A program made the position numbers and the translations under genes. From assembly GCA_037954235.1 (NCBI GenBank), contig JBBMOA010000001.1:14399980-14463979 (forward strand): a stretch of DNA of 64,000 bases. Direction: 5' to 3'. The stretch is from Aulostomus chinensis. Lineage: Eukaryota > Chordata > Actinopteri > Syngnathiformes > Aulostomidae. Under the pieces are notes generated by a model. It saw nothing but the letters and a program-made list of their open reading frames with translations, had not been told where the DNA came from and ran no database searches. How positions within the stretch are numbered: the stretch's first letter is position 1; each line of letters starts with the position of its first letter. This document shows, piece after piece, positions 19,780-30,700 of this stretch.

Positions 19780-21776
19780 TACAGCCAAGCATATAGAATG
19801 ATACAGTCTGAGGTGGTTTTGACTGGTCGGCACCAGTGTGCGCTGTTTGGCACTGAAGTCATGTGACTGAAGTCATCCTGTCATGTGACTGAAGTCATCC
19901 ATTCATGTCAGTGATGTCACTCTGCAGGACTGTCACTGCCGTCTCATTCTAGAAAAGAATCCAGACTCCACCTGTGGCTCCATGATGAGGGACCTCTGGT
20001 TGGAGGCTGGACGATGATGTTTGGTCTGGGGGGGTTAAGATGGTGGGGCTGTTTCAGTTCTAGTGCTGAAGGCTTTCACCATGACAGTCAGACTCTCCTC
20101 TGTCCTTCATGGTCCCTCAAATGTGCAGTGTGGACCTCACACACTGAATTTAGCCTGAAAACTCTTCATGAACAGCAGGAGACTCAGAGTCTCTGTGGCG
20201 CTCGGCTGTTAACAGAGAGGCTGGTGGTTGGAACCCCCCAGGGACCAGGACCAGGCTCTACTGGTGCTGAGGACTCTGTTGATCAGCTGCTGAGTTGCTA
20301 CTTGATGTCAACATTGGTCTGTTTCATCCTGAGTAGTTTGATCCTAGCAGAGTCGCTGCATCGATGATCTGAATGTGGACGGACAGATTGACCCCCCACA
20401 GCAGACGCCTGTCACAGATCTCTGGATGAGACACTTTGAGGTAAAGCCAGGTTCTGCCAGTCCCACTCACATGTTTCAATCACATGTTCAGAGATGGGTT
20501 TGTTGTTCCTGAATCCATTTCTTATTTTCTGATCACCTTGTGGATTGTTCATCATTCTCCTCATCACCATACTTTAGGTTGCAGTACGAACACCTGAGTT
20601 AGTCTGGGGTTGCAGGAATCATCCAGCATCCAAATAATAGCAGGCTGAAACATTTATTTAAAAGAGTTTAACATGGTTACACACACACACACACGTTTCC
20701 AGTCATGTCATTGTGGGTTCATTTCATCAAGGCTCACAAACGGGGGAGGGTAACTTCACACACTCGTACGTTTCAGGTCTGACCTGAGTGGGGTCCTTCC
20801 ACGTGGTTCTGACTCAAGGTGTTTCTATGACACTGTGGCAACACCTGGCATCAGCTCAACTTTGACTTTTACACTTCTAACTGTACGCTGTGTGAGCTGT
20901 TCCATGTTTTAAAGCCATATTTCCAGTGTGGCCCACTGCAAATCTTTGGAATGGCTCATGCCAGTTGCTGACGCCTCAGAACGACTGTGCTGTGATCTCA
21001 GTTTGAAGTTCTGTGCCATTGGAGAACCTGTCTTACCACGAGGTCACCTTGTTAGCCTGTGAATGTCTCCACCTACAGCGATGACTTCTGTCAGCTCCAA
21101 GTGTCTTCTTGTCTGGCATCTGAATTTCAGGTGAGAGACCCTCTGACTCCTGCAGCAGCAGTAGAGACAGAGGAGCCCTGAAGCTCAGAGGTTCCATGAG
21201 GGATCAAAGCCAGACGAGACGGCCACAAAGGTAGCAGGACATTGTGGACTCAGTCGTCACCTCTAATCTGTGTTGACAGTATTTAATGACATTCTGCTGC
21301 CAAAAACAGATCATGATTCTATACATTTGAGAGGCCTCACAGTTCAAGTTTCAGGTCTGTATCCACTGGAGAGGCCAATGAGAGCAAAAGAGCAACAGGG
21401 TCAAAGGTCAACAGGCCTCGTGTCTCAGCCAGGCCTCAAAGGGTTAAGTGAGCCTTTTGGAGCTCCTCTGAAAAAAGGCCTGTCACCAATCTTGTTCAGG
21501 ACCAACATGAAGAAGGATCTTTGGAACATTTTCACATCTTTAAGACCGCCTTGACTCCTTTTTATAGCAGGAGTCACTGAACAACACAAAGCTGCTATTG
21601 CAGCCATCAGGCCTCATTTCTGATCAGTTATTATTGTTGAAACAAAGCTGAATATCAATTATTGATTTTTATTGTCATCATTTTGAACACCTGATGAGAG
21701 AAACACAATAAAAACATTTGAAAAGGAAGGATCAGAGTGTTGTTGTACTGCAATACTAACTACTACAAATACTAAC
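19780..21776. other. No gene recognised
   Basis: About 2 kb of ordinary sequence. A 117-codon open frame at 20014 has no domain and an implausible composition. A short (CA)8 is at about 20679. I see nothing I can classify. Confidence 0.5.
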
Positions 21777-23095
21777 TAACATCAGGACTGCTCCCAGATC
21801 AGCTCCATGACCTCATCCCTGCACCAGAGTCCCACCCAAGTTCATCAAAAACGGCCAAGCATAAATATATAATATGTATATAATGTGAACACACCTGTAC
21901 AGGTGCGTGAACGTGCTTAATAATAGAGAATGAATGAAGGGTTTGTTCAGAGTGGAGTGCAGTACCACAGTCAGGCCAGCAGGTGGAGCTTTCGTTGGTG
22001 CTGTCTACCTAATTGCGGTGTCTGTGCTCTGCCAGGAGAGGTCGTGCTTCACCACCAATCTTCTAGGGTGTCTGAGTGGTGCCGCCATGTTTAGGTCGTA
22101 GCAGGAGGACGTAGGTTGGTACTTGGCAGTTCGGACGTAGCGAAAGTCAGTTATGAATGGAGGGCTGAGTTGGAGCAGAGGGGGACAGGATCCTGGGGGT
22201 GGACTGTCTTTAGGGGGCTGAGGTGTCTGGTGGTCTTGGTGGACCCTCTGCATCTCAAGCTGAGACCACAGAGTCCTGTGTTCTTGAGTCATTGTCTATA
22301 GTCTCTGTTGTTGGAGAGCTCAGTGTGGTCCCTGATGGTCTAGTGGCTAGGATTCGGCGCTCTCACCGCCGCAGCCTGGGTTTGATTCCCGGTCAGGGAA
22401 TGAGTTATTTAGAGGTTGAGGGAGAGGTGATCAGGTGGTCCACATGATGGTGGAGGTGATGAACTGTGAGTCCATCATGGCTCCACTCTCACCCCCATTG
22501 TAGTGTTCTTGGTTCACTCTGCCATGGCCCCATGTTGAAGGGTGACTGTCTCATTCAGGTTCAACCCTTTGTTTGACTCTATTAAGTCACTGACTCCTGC
22601 AAGGACAAACTGTAATCCTCCTTAGTAGCTTTGGTCATTGATGATCTGCAATGGTTCGTGGGGGTGGAGCCTATCCCAGCAGCCCTCAGGTGAGGGGCGG
22701 GGTTTATCCTGGACAGGTCACCAGTCCATGGCAGGGCCAACACATAGAGACAGATTGATTATAAAAATGTTCATCCCCAGTTTGAAGTTAGAGACAGGAT
22801 TTAAGTGTGGAAGGTTTTTGTATCTTCAATTTAATTCTGAGTGTTGTAAACTGTTTCTAACAAACTCTACTGTTCAACAGTCAAAATGTTTTCTAACCAA
22901 GCTGAATGCTCTCATATAGTTTTTAAAGTTGAGTTTCTCTCACGTCCTCCTGAGATCAAAGACAGAATTCTAGGTACAAATAAATACACTATCAAAGCCC
23001 TGATGACATCATCATCAATTCTGACTTTGATCTGGAGGCTCTTGCTTTCTTGCTTCAAATAAAAAACGTTGTTCCAGGGAAAAGTCTGCACATAA
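21777..23095 (+). repeat. Segmental duplication block B, copy 2
   Basis: A second copy of 11593-12912, with a more decayed tRNA-Glu (22329) and the same minus-oriented RTE tail. It runs through a CA-rich tract straight into block C copy 2. Confidence 0.85.
22329..22400 (+). pseudogene. tRNA-Glu(CTC)-like, decaying copy
   Basis: Acceptor and anticodon arms match the copies at 12146 and 39122. The T-arm reads CTGGGTTTGATTCCCGG: C56 has become T, removing part of the B-box and the elbow contact, and a stem C has become T. The end of the variable region is CAGC rather than CGGC. Confidence 0.7.
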
Positions 23096-23108
23096 ACACA
23101 CACACACA

Positions 23109-23180
<72 letters not shown>
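23096..23180. repeat. (CA)n/(CACG)n microsatellite joining blocks B and C
   Basis: CA run, then about ten CACG units, then CA again. It lies exactly between block B copy 2 and block C copy 2. Confidence 0.95.
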
Positions 23181-23181
<1 letters not shown>

Positions 23182-23982
23182 CCTGTCTTCAGTATAAAAT
23201 GGTCTGTCACGTTCTCTCACGTTGGAAGATTTCTCTGACTCCATTGTGAATACAGAGATTCTTCATCTGCCACCTGAGTCTTGATCCACTGATTCCTCTG
23301 ATCCACCTCTTTCTGCTCCAACAAGGCTGACATGGATCAGGTGGGTCCATGTCAGCCAATCAGGAGGTTTCTCCTCTCAGTTAATTTTCTTCATCCCAGT
23401 TTAGATTGATTCTTCTCAGCCTGATGAAGGAGCATCTGATCAGGTGTTTGGCTGCTTGTTGGTTGTAATTCCATAGATTTTAATCTCAGATGTTCTAGAA
23501 TTAATAAGAACACCTTAAAGACCTTTGTCCAACACTTGAAACTCTCCTGTCTGTCCAGGCCCAACTGGCCTTTGGTAGTGAGGTGGTGGATGCATGTGAA
23601 TGAAATGAGGCTGGTGTTGCTGTGAGGAGCCACTAGAGGGAGACACCTGTCGTTCCTCCCAGCTGACAATGAGGCTTCACAGCTGCATTTGAAGCTGTCC
23701 TTTATTGGTCCCAACTGTCTTGAGCTCAGGGGCCAAACTCACCAACAACACTTCCTCCTGGTCATGTGGTCTGTTTGTCAGGAGATTCAATCCAAAGTTG
23801 TTGACACACAAGAGAAGAAAACACGTCAAAGTTTGTTCATTTTTATGAATCAAACTGAAAATGAACAGAAGAGTGACAGTGAAAATGGATTCAAAAATAA
23901 TGAATAATCATGAATAATGAATAAATACTCAGAATTTACTGGCATTTGACTGCATTTTGTGGTTAATCAGTAGATGAAAGAG
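23181..23982 (+). repeat. Segmental duplication block C, copy 2
   Basis: Near-identical to 16981-17790. It is followed by unrelated AT-rich DNA rather than block A. Confidence 0.85.
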
Positions 23983-24004
23983 GAACATATATATTCTATA
24001 CATG

Positions 24005-24095
24005 TGATGTACGTACGTGGCTGTGGACAAAAGCGTCTGCTCAATGAAATTGTAGGATTGTAGACTTCTATAAATGTAGAATTTAATTGTAGAAA
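24005..24095 (+). mobile_element. Teleost retroposon tail relic
   Basis: It carries the common fish SINE/LINE tail phrase GGACAAAAGCGTCTGCTCAA followed by ATGAAATTGTAG. A better copy lies at 28340-28542. Confidence 0.5.
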
Positions 24096-24333
24096 TGCTC
24101 TCTCTCACCACCCCCAACGTCTGTGCCAGGGTCTCTGGCCAGTGGTCAATGGCTCCTATCACCTGCCCAGGATGGATCCAGCTTGCTTGTCTTTGTAATT
24201 CTGCACTTATTAGAGACCTGGAAACAAAGGAATGCTGAAAAAGAGAAAATAGGACCTCACACAAATGGGCTTGTGACAGAAATTAAGATCATTTTGTGAA
24301 TATCCATCCTCTTCAAATGTGTGTGTGAATGTG

Positions 24334-24414
24334 GTCGTTGAGGCTGAGTGGTGAAGGCGATGGACTAGAAATCCATTGGGGTGTCCCTGCTCAGGTTGGA
24401 GTCCTGCAGCAACG
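24334..24414 (+). pseudogene. tRNA-Ser(AGA)-like relic
   Basis: Close to the relic at 11448 (same TGGACTAGAAATCCA arm and TTGGAGT T-loop) but more decayed: the D-stem GCC has become GCT, and the 3' acceptor CAGCAACG has lost bases. Confidence 0.7.
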
Positions 24415-24734
24415 TTAAGCTGTTGATGTTCTATGTCAGGGTGAACGTCCTACCTGTGCCTGATTCAGTGTGGTGGCTCACACCTGAATTTATCCTAACA
24501 AGCTAACTTCTTAACGCCAATCTACACAGTTTGAATCATCAAAACTTCAAACTGCAGTAAGAATTTTCAATTCTCTCATCCACAACAATCCTCATCAATA
24601 AAATCTGGAAGAAGGAACCGCAGAAAGTCTGCAGGAGAACGTAGACGAGTGCTGCCACCGACCCGTCGTGGGGAGGACCGGTAACGTGGCGACCCCACTT
24701 CCCAAAAGAAGCCGACCGTCCAGCGCACCCTCAT

Positions 24735-24925
24735 CACCCAATAAGGACCTCGGGGACATCCTGGACTCAGTTGACAGGAAACTAACAAGTTTCGATGCTG
24801 GACTCTCTCGTGGAAATCCTCCACAAAGAGCCTCCATGAGTCTCTGGGACTCAGCCAGCAAAAGGTGGCTTCACTGGCCGCTAAAAATCAAGCCCTTCAA
24901 GCCTCCAGCCTCCCATCACTGTTTC
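24735..24925 (+). mobile_element. Possible LINE ORF1-like coiled-coil fragment
   Basis: In one frame the sequence reads DLGDILDSVDRKLTSFDAG. After a frame change it reads SLHESLGLSQQKVASLAAKN then QALQASS. The heptad-like leucine spacing and the QKV-L-A-N-AL style resemble coiled-coil segments of retrotransposon ORF1 proteins. No RNA-binding domain follows. The assignment is weak. Confidence 0.3.
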
Positions 24926-25164
24926 CTCCCTCTCAAATATGTATCCTTAAATATGGATTTGAGTCTTTAGATGCTGTAACGTCCAAAGATCATATTCTTA
25001 TTGACCCTCCCCCTTCTTTGTTCCACCATGGAAAGAGGAGAACTCTATTCTAGTTTAGTGGATGAACATAGAGGGACTACACCTGGATCTCTGTGTTTAA
25101 CAAACAATTGAGTTAAACATCAGGAGTCATGAGTTTGCTCAAATCTAATGACTTGGAGTGAGTT

Positions 25165-25640
25165 CAGTGAGTTCATAGCCAACAATTCTCCATCAGCCAG
25201 CACATCCTGCAAAAGCAATGATGACAATTTTCCTTTTAAAAAGCAGGGACGTTGCGCAGATCCAGGATCAGTGGGAACGGCTGTTTGCTTTAAATGGTTG
25301 GGGGGAAAGAGTCGATTTATTGTCGAGTCAATGTTATTTATATTGTGCCACATCACAACAAAGTTCTCTCATGACTCTTTACAGGTAGAGCAGGTCTAGA
25401 ACCAAACTCCTTCAATGAACCTCCACCCAACAATTCTCCATCAGCAGCACATCCTGCAACAGTGGTGATGAAAACCTTCCTTTTAACAGGCAGGAACGTC
25501 GAGCAGATCCAGGATCAGTGGGGACGGCCTTCTGCTTTGACCGGTTGGGGGGAAAGAGAGCAGGAAAGCGGGGCAGAGACAAAGACAGAGAATGGAGGAA
25601 GACAGATATGCAGAAGGAAAGAGAGGGACAGAGATAAAGA
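25165..25640 (-). mobile_element. Two head-to-tail L2 3' tails
   Basis: On the minus strand two related units follow each other. The first (25640 to about 25318) carries CTGATCCTGGATCTGCTCG, CCTGCCTGTTAAAAGGAAGG, the glycine-tRNA-like CATCAGCAGCACATCC region and the end GGCACAATATAAATAACATTGA. The second (about 25315-25165) repeats the inner part without the tail. A (GA)-rich purine tract adjoins it. Confidence 0.65.
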
Positions 25641-25669
25641 GAGAGAGAAGTGAAGAGACTGATGGACAG

Positions 25670-26459
25670 ACAGGAGAAGTAGTGAAGGGTGGATGAGGCG
25701 TCATGAAGCCTGTGGACGCCATGACACTGTGTTACTGTCACTGAATACTGACACCTGCTGGACTGTAAACTTCCCTGCAGGCTTGACCGACTGAACTGAC
25801 ACTGATTTGATGACCCGTGAACACAATGAGATCATTGAAGTCTTTGCGTTCATACTGGATCGTTCCATGTCTTTGAACAATGGGACCATGATGTGAAAGT
25901 CTCAGTGAAAGTGATGGGAATGAGGACGCTTGGTTTTTACAATTTTTATTAAAAAAAGAAGTTTTTCCAACGTTTTCAAATCAAGTCTGTTGGGTTTCTT
26001 GAAGCGATTTCTCCTGCCGTGGAGAACACACGCTCACATGGCCCTGATGATGACGGCCTGCACAGGAAGTCTGTGGCCAGCAGGAAGAGGCTGGGACAGG
26101 CAGTCTGCTGGCTCTTCAGTGCACCAGAGGATCTTGAGTCCGTCCAGTATCTGCTAGTATCGCTGTACTTGATGTACTTGATGTACTTGCTGTACTTGAT
26201 GTACTCGCTGTACTTGATGTACTTGCTGTACTTGATGTACTCGCTGTACTTGATGTACTTGCTGGAGTTCCACTTCTTCCAAGTCTCCCCACTTCATCAT
26301 CCAAGTGCTGCCACAGGTCATTTAAAGAAAAAAACAAACAAACAAACAAACCGTCCTTTTAGTACAATTTCCAAAAACCAACACGATGATGAACAACATG
26401 GCTGATGGGGCTGAGAGAGCTGTGATGGAAACGAAGCTCCAACAGACGCGCGAACCAGA
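25670..26459. other. No gene recognised; contains a 9-bp minisatellite
   Basis: No coding region is supported. The minisatellite at 26163-26261 creates artefactual open frames on both strands. An (AAAC)n run is at about 26331-26351. Similarity to the zinc-finger 5' flank begins at about 26460. Confidence 0.5.
26163..26261. repeat. Minisatellite, 11 units of 9 bp
   Basis: Eleven units of the type (C/A)TGTACTTG with TTG/TCG variants that alternate in an 18- to 36-bp higher order. Confidence 0.9.
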
Positions 26460-26719
26460 GGGAGGAAACCACGGCGTTTCACTGCTTTACATTTAGAATC
26501 TCACGCCAAGCCGGAGAAGCAGGGCCTGAATCAGTCACGTGGTCACTGCCGGCTGAAGAGGCTTCGGACGTCACCACATACGTCATCAATACGCACTTCA
26601 CAAAACGAGAAGAAGACGCGGGAAGCTTTGAACACAATAAGGAAAGAAGGAGAAGTCCGTGAACCCCCGGCCTCGGTCTTTGTCTCCTGAAGGCTGAGTG
26701 GCGCCGGTAGAACCTCAAC
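26460..26719 (+). promoter_or_regulatory. Probable promoter/5' UTR of zinc-finger copy 2
   Basis: Matches 2538-2797 closely and keeps the TCACGTGGTC, GGACGTCACC and TACGTCATCA elements. Similarity to copy 1 starts at GAGGAAACCACGGCG, which marks the left edge of the gene duplication. Confidence 0.45.
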
Positions 26720-26984
26720 ATGTGCGCCGCGCAGCTGCTGCGGGTGTCGGTCCAGGAGCGGATCCTCGCCGCCGCTGAAGACTTCCTGCTGCAGCTGGGA
26801 GAAGGAGACTCAGCGGCTGGAGTCCCGGTGCTGAGAGCGCTGCTCACCGAGCGGCTGGCGGCGGCCGCGGAGCAGATCGTGGCTCTGCTGGAGGAAACCG
26901 TGGCGGAGTACGAGCGGGAGAACCACCGGCAGAGGTTGCTGCTCGATGCCGTGCTGAAGCCCCGAGTCAGGCTGGACAGAGCAG
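26720..26984 (+). CDS. C2H2 zinc-finger protein copy 2, exon 1
   Basis: 265 bases, 88 codons plus one base, ending GCAG|GTGAGT as in copy 1. The predicted peptide differs from copy 1 by one seen residue, so the coding potential is intact. It joins in phase to exon 2 at 29347. Intron similarity continues only about 45-60 bp past the donor before the copies diverge. Confidence 0.8.
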
Positions 26985-27241
26985 GTGAGTCCCCCGGACC
27001 TGCTGGGCCCCTCATTCAGCCAGGAAGTGGAGCTGCAGCAGGGCCGGTTCTCGATGGGCATTTATAAGGGGGCAGACAGAAATGTGAAGGGGCACATGAT
27101 GGCGACTGAGGCGGGAAAGGGTGTGGTGGTGTTGGGGGGGGGGGTAGGTGGGTCTCTGGATCACTGTTGTTGTCATGTAATTGGATTGCACTTTGTCAGA
27201 CCTTCACCCTCAGACCGGTCCAACCTGGTCCCACATGAAGG

Positions 27242-27725
27242 CTAAAGCCCAGTTCACTCCAAGATTTTAGGCGTCAGTGACTTCCCTCCCCCAATCAGGC
27301 TGAGGCATCAATGACCACCACACTACAGTAATGAGGGTGAACAGATCCAGGACAGTGGACTGGGAGCTCTGGCAGTGGGGGAGTGACGCAGAGCCAACAA
27401 CAACAATGAGGAGGGGCATTGATTCTAGGAAGGGTTCACCATATCCTTGGACACAGGATTCTTGGCTCCATGGTAGCGCACTAAGGACCTGGAGGGATGC
27501 GTTCTGCTCCACCTCCATGTTTACAATGAAAGGGGCGTGCGCTGCGTCCAAGAGTTTCCTGGTCAGCTGTGCAGTTGGCCACGCCTCCTGACGGGGAAAA
27601 TCATGTAGTCTGAACACTCCTGTGCACCGACAAATCTTGTGGTGTGAACAGCAGCCTGATTGAGCATCGATGGTGTGAACAGCAGGGCCTGTCGCTTACA
27701 AAAAGTAGTTTGAACAGGGCTTGAG
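27242..27725. mobile_element. Possible MITE with imperfect terminal repeats
   Basis: The left end CTAAAGCCCAGTTCACTCC resembles the reverse complement of the right end (CTCAAGCCCTGTTCAAACTAC). The ~484-bp interior has no coding region and carries TGAACA-rich phrases near its right end. I see no clear target duplication. Confidence 0.4.
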
Positions 27726-28339
27726 CTTCTGCTGGTGGAACTCTGAGGGTCCCTGAGGCCCCAAACCCCTGACCAGGAGCAGGTGGCAGTCCCCCGGGGC
27801 CAAATGAAAAAAGAAAACTAAAAGAACATTTCTGGTTCCAATTCTGAGATCAACTTACAAAATAAAGTCAGACTCAATAAGAGCTCTCAATGTAGCCGAT
27901 ATTTACCAAACTGAAGGGTTGGCGTTGTGTTAAACCTCTTGTTTGTCTTCTTGTCCTGTTCTCAGCTTCTTGTTTGGAGCACCTGAACTCTGTTTGCACC
28001 TGAACAGCTCCACTCTCCTTTCTCACCAATCCACTCCTCAACAACAGCCTCCTGTTTCCCTTTGCAAACTCTAACAAACCTCCATATCCAAGTCATGTGT
28101 TCTGGACTTCTCATGGCCCAAATTGACCAAAGTCCACTTTCTTTGATGGATCGTGGTTTGATGGTAGGGGGTTCAGATCCATGACAAAGTAGAGAAGGAA
28201 CTCTCCCAAGAGACAATTGAAGACTCAATTGTTCAGAGAGCACCGATGCACTGAACCTGACTCTTCTCCTCTTTGGGGTAGAATCAGTCAGAGGGTCCAA
28301 GACCCAGCCCTTAGTGATTATGTAGCACTAACTGTGTTG

Positions 28340-28542
28340 TGTGATGTTGTATGTCTGTTATATAAAAAAAGGGGGGGCGACACTTTTTCTGCCACTAGAT
28401 GGCAGTACCTGTGACCAAATCACAACTGAAGCACTTTTGCACTTCCTATGGGTTTTTCCTTAATTAGGTCTAAATTCTTGCTTGTGTTGTACGTCGCTTT
28501 GGACAAAAGCGTCTGCTAAATGAAATTGTAGAATTGTAGAAG
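28340..28542 (+). mobile_element. Teleost SINE/LINE tail
   Basis: The conserved phrase GTACGTCGCTTTGGACAAAA GCGTCTGCTAAATGA is followed by a short AATTGTAGAATTGTAG repeat tail, a common 3' end of fish retroposons. The upstream boundary is uncertain. Confidence 0.6.
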
Positions 28543-28717
28543 ATGCTGAGACGCATCAATGACAGGGCACGGAGGGAAAGAGAGGAGGTGAACCTGTCCT
28601 CTCAGTGCTGCCTTTTCCAGTGGATTCTTCAGCTTCTGCAGTCAATCTGGTCCACATTCAGTTTGTGGCTCATCTGTTACTTTCTGAAGGGAGAGAGAGA
28701 GAAAGAGAAACGTCATT

Positions 28718-29057
28718 CTGAGTGCAACCCAGTGGGCCAAAATCCCACCACAGCGATGTGAAAGACTCATCGCCTCTTATCGCTCACGCTTGACTGCAGT
28801 TATTGCTGCAAAAGGTGGTTCAACCAGCTGTTAGAGGCAGGGGGGCAATCACTTATTCACATGGGCCTTTGTAGGCTCAGATGTTTTTTACCTTATTAAT
28901 TAAATGTCATTGGCACCAAAAACTGCATTTTGTGTTTTCTTGTGTTTTATCTTCGCATAATATTTGGGTTTGCTGGATCTGAAATGGATGAGCGTGACAA
29001 ATGTGCAAGAAATATCAGAAATTGGTTAGTGGGCAAATACTTTTGTACAGCACTGTA
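28718..29057 (+). mobile_element. Tc1-like transposon, 3' remnant
   Basis: The plus strand encodes a Tc1 transposase C-terminus: WAKIPPQRCERLIASYRSRL then TAVIAAKGGSTSC and stop (about 28733-28813). The rest is a non-coding 3' arm ending GGGCAAATACTTTTGTACAG CACTGTA. The paralogous intron reads ACTGAACTCTC at the empty position, whereas here it is ACTGTAACTCTC, consistent with insertion at a TA. The 5' end and catalytic region are missing. Confidence 0.7.
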
Positions 29058-29157
29058 ACTCTCATTCTCCTGCAGGATCTCATTCTAGAAATTAACTGAT
29101 GAATCAACTAGCAGATGTGATGATGAATGGACAAAACCACTCAGCAGAGGGGACCTA

Positions 29158-29170
29158 TGACCTTTGACCT
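29158..29170 (-). promoter_or_regulatory. DR1 element conserved with copy 1
   Basis: The same AGGTCAAAGGTCA on the minus strand as at 4686-4698. An adjacent third half-site present in copy 1 (GGACCTTTGACC) is altered here. Confidence 0.3.
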
Positions 29171-29346
29171 GGGTGACCCAACGTTGATCCAAGCATCTGA
29201 AGCCAGCGTTTCTGTTCCCAGTTTGCTGACTGGTCCTCAGTAGCAGGATGTCTCTTTTCATTGAATTGATTTCTGTTTCTGTCTGTTGCTCCACTGTTTC
29301 AGAGTCAAATGAAGAGATTTCTGATGTTGCTGTTTGTGTCCTGCAG

Positions 29347-30089
29347 ATGTGGAGCAGCTGCTGGTGATTAAAGAAGAGGTTCCCCCTGAGCTGCAGGACC
29401 CAGAGCCCCCGCACATTAAAGAGGAGTGGGAGGAGCTCTGGACCAGTGAGGAGGGAGCGCAGCTTCAAGGGCAGGAGGAGGCTGATATCACCATGTTCCC
29501 CTTCACTCTGGTCCCTGTGAAGAGTGAAGGGGACGAAGAGAAACCTCAGTTCCCACAGCTTCATCAGAGTCTAACTGAGGAGAACTTGAAAGAAGAGTCT
29601 CTGAGCAGCAGCCCAGTTCATCCTCTGAAAACAGAAGCTGATGGAGAAGAGAGTGGAGGACCAGAACCAGAACCAGCCAGCAAGGTAGCTCCAGATCCAC
29701 TTATAAAACCTGAGACTGAAGACCAGATGTCAGACTCTTCTGAAGCTGAGCCTGAAGTCAGTGAGGATGATTGGGTCAGACCTGATAACACGGCCACCTC
29801 TGAGCACAAGGAACCCTTTGGCTCAAGGAGGAATTTGCTTCAGAAACTGAGCCCAGGACAGGAAGTGAGTCATTGCAGCTCAAAAGAACAAAAACTAAAG
29901 ACTGAAAGAGAATCAGAGATCATCAGGAACGTGACCTTTGGTCCTTCTGAATCTCAGACAGAAGTCAGTGAGGATGAGCATCCATTTAGGTGCTCAACAT
30001 GCAGTAAAGGTTTTAGAAACAGTAACAGTGTAACAGTGGAAATGTATGGAGTGTTTTTGAATAAAATGACCGAAAGGAAGCATATTTAA
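29347..30089 (+). pseudogene. Zinc-finger copy 2, exon 2: acidic region intact, fingers lost
   Basis: It continues exon 1 in phase (DVEQLLVIKEEV) and keeps Gly codon GGA where copy 1 has a stop. The acidic linker with SUMO-like motifs is complete. The first finger begins (HPFRCSTCSKGFRN) but similarity to copy 1 stops at about 30015, after the second Cys and before the His pair. The frame then reads about 22 residues of unrelated sequence, which is the antisense strand of an L2 reverse transcriptase, to a stop at 30089. The product would have about 335 residues with no complete finger. If expressed it could act only through its N-terminal part. Confidence 0.75.
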
Positions 30090-30700
30090 AATGAAGAGTA
30101 TCGGCCCCAGCACTGAACCTTGGGGAACACCGTGTTTAAATTTTGGTTAGATCTAAGATTTATCATAAATGAGTACAAACTCTAATCGACTCACAGAGGG
30201 AAAGACTTCATCCAGCAGCCTAGAAGGTCTTGAATCTAAGAGACTGGTTGAAGGTTTTGATGAGGTCATCATTGAATGAAGTTCTGGACTGTTAATTTGA
30301 TAAAAGTGGTCTAAAGAAATATCTGGTTCAACAGCAGTTTCTGTGTTGACTGAGTTTACAGGTCAATTAGAATCTCTTGAGGACAGGAGCTGATTAATTT
30401 GATCCTAATAGTTCCTATGTTGTCCTCAAAGAAGCTCCTAAAGTCGTCTCTACTGAGACCTGAAGGAATCCAGGGTCTACAGAGTCAGGACTCTGTCAGT
30501 TTAGCTCAGTGCTGGAAAGAAACCTGGACTGTTTTCTGTTCCTCTGTTAGTGATGAATAATAGGAGGCTCTGGCTCTACTGAGGACCTTCTTATCCATTT
30601 GAAGACTTGTCTGCCTCTTGTTTAGTTGCCTGGTGATGGAATTACACCACACAGCTGTTCTCTGTTGTTTAAGGATCTTTTTTTTAAGGAGCAATGGAGT
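30016..30700 (-). mobile_element. L2-type LINE fragment, antisense
   Basis: On the minus strand: TAVWCNSITRQLNKRQTSLQ and ASYYSSLTEEQKT (about 30690-30530), the FRSFFEDN-type region (about 30440), PSRLLDEVFPSVSRLEF (about 30210), then after an internal deletion GVPQGSVLGPILF (about 30132-30095) and LPFGHFIQKHSI ending at HCY, just where YADD should follow. Frameshifts and stops are present. Its 3' end is truncated exactly at the junction with the zinc-finger exon. Confidence 0.75.

Larger units (their letters stand above)
26985..29346 (+). other. Intron 1 of zinc-finger copy 2
   Basis: 2.36 kb, longer than in copy 1. It holds a possible MITE (27242-27725), a retroposon tail (28340-28542) and a Tc1 remnant (28718-29057). 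Only the first ~50 and last ~290 bases match copy 1. Confidence 0.7.

Noticed and set aside
20014..20367. 117-codon frame
   Set aside because: No homologous motif, no splice or promoter signal, atypical composition.
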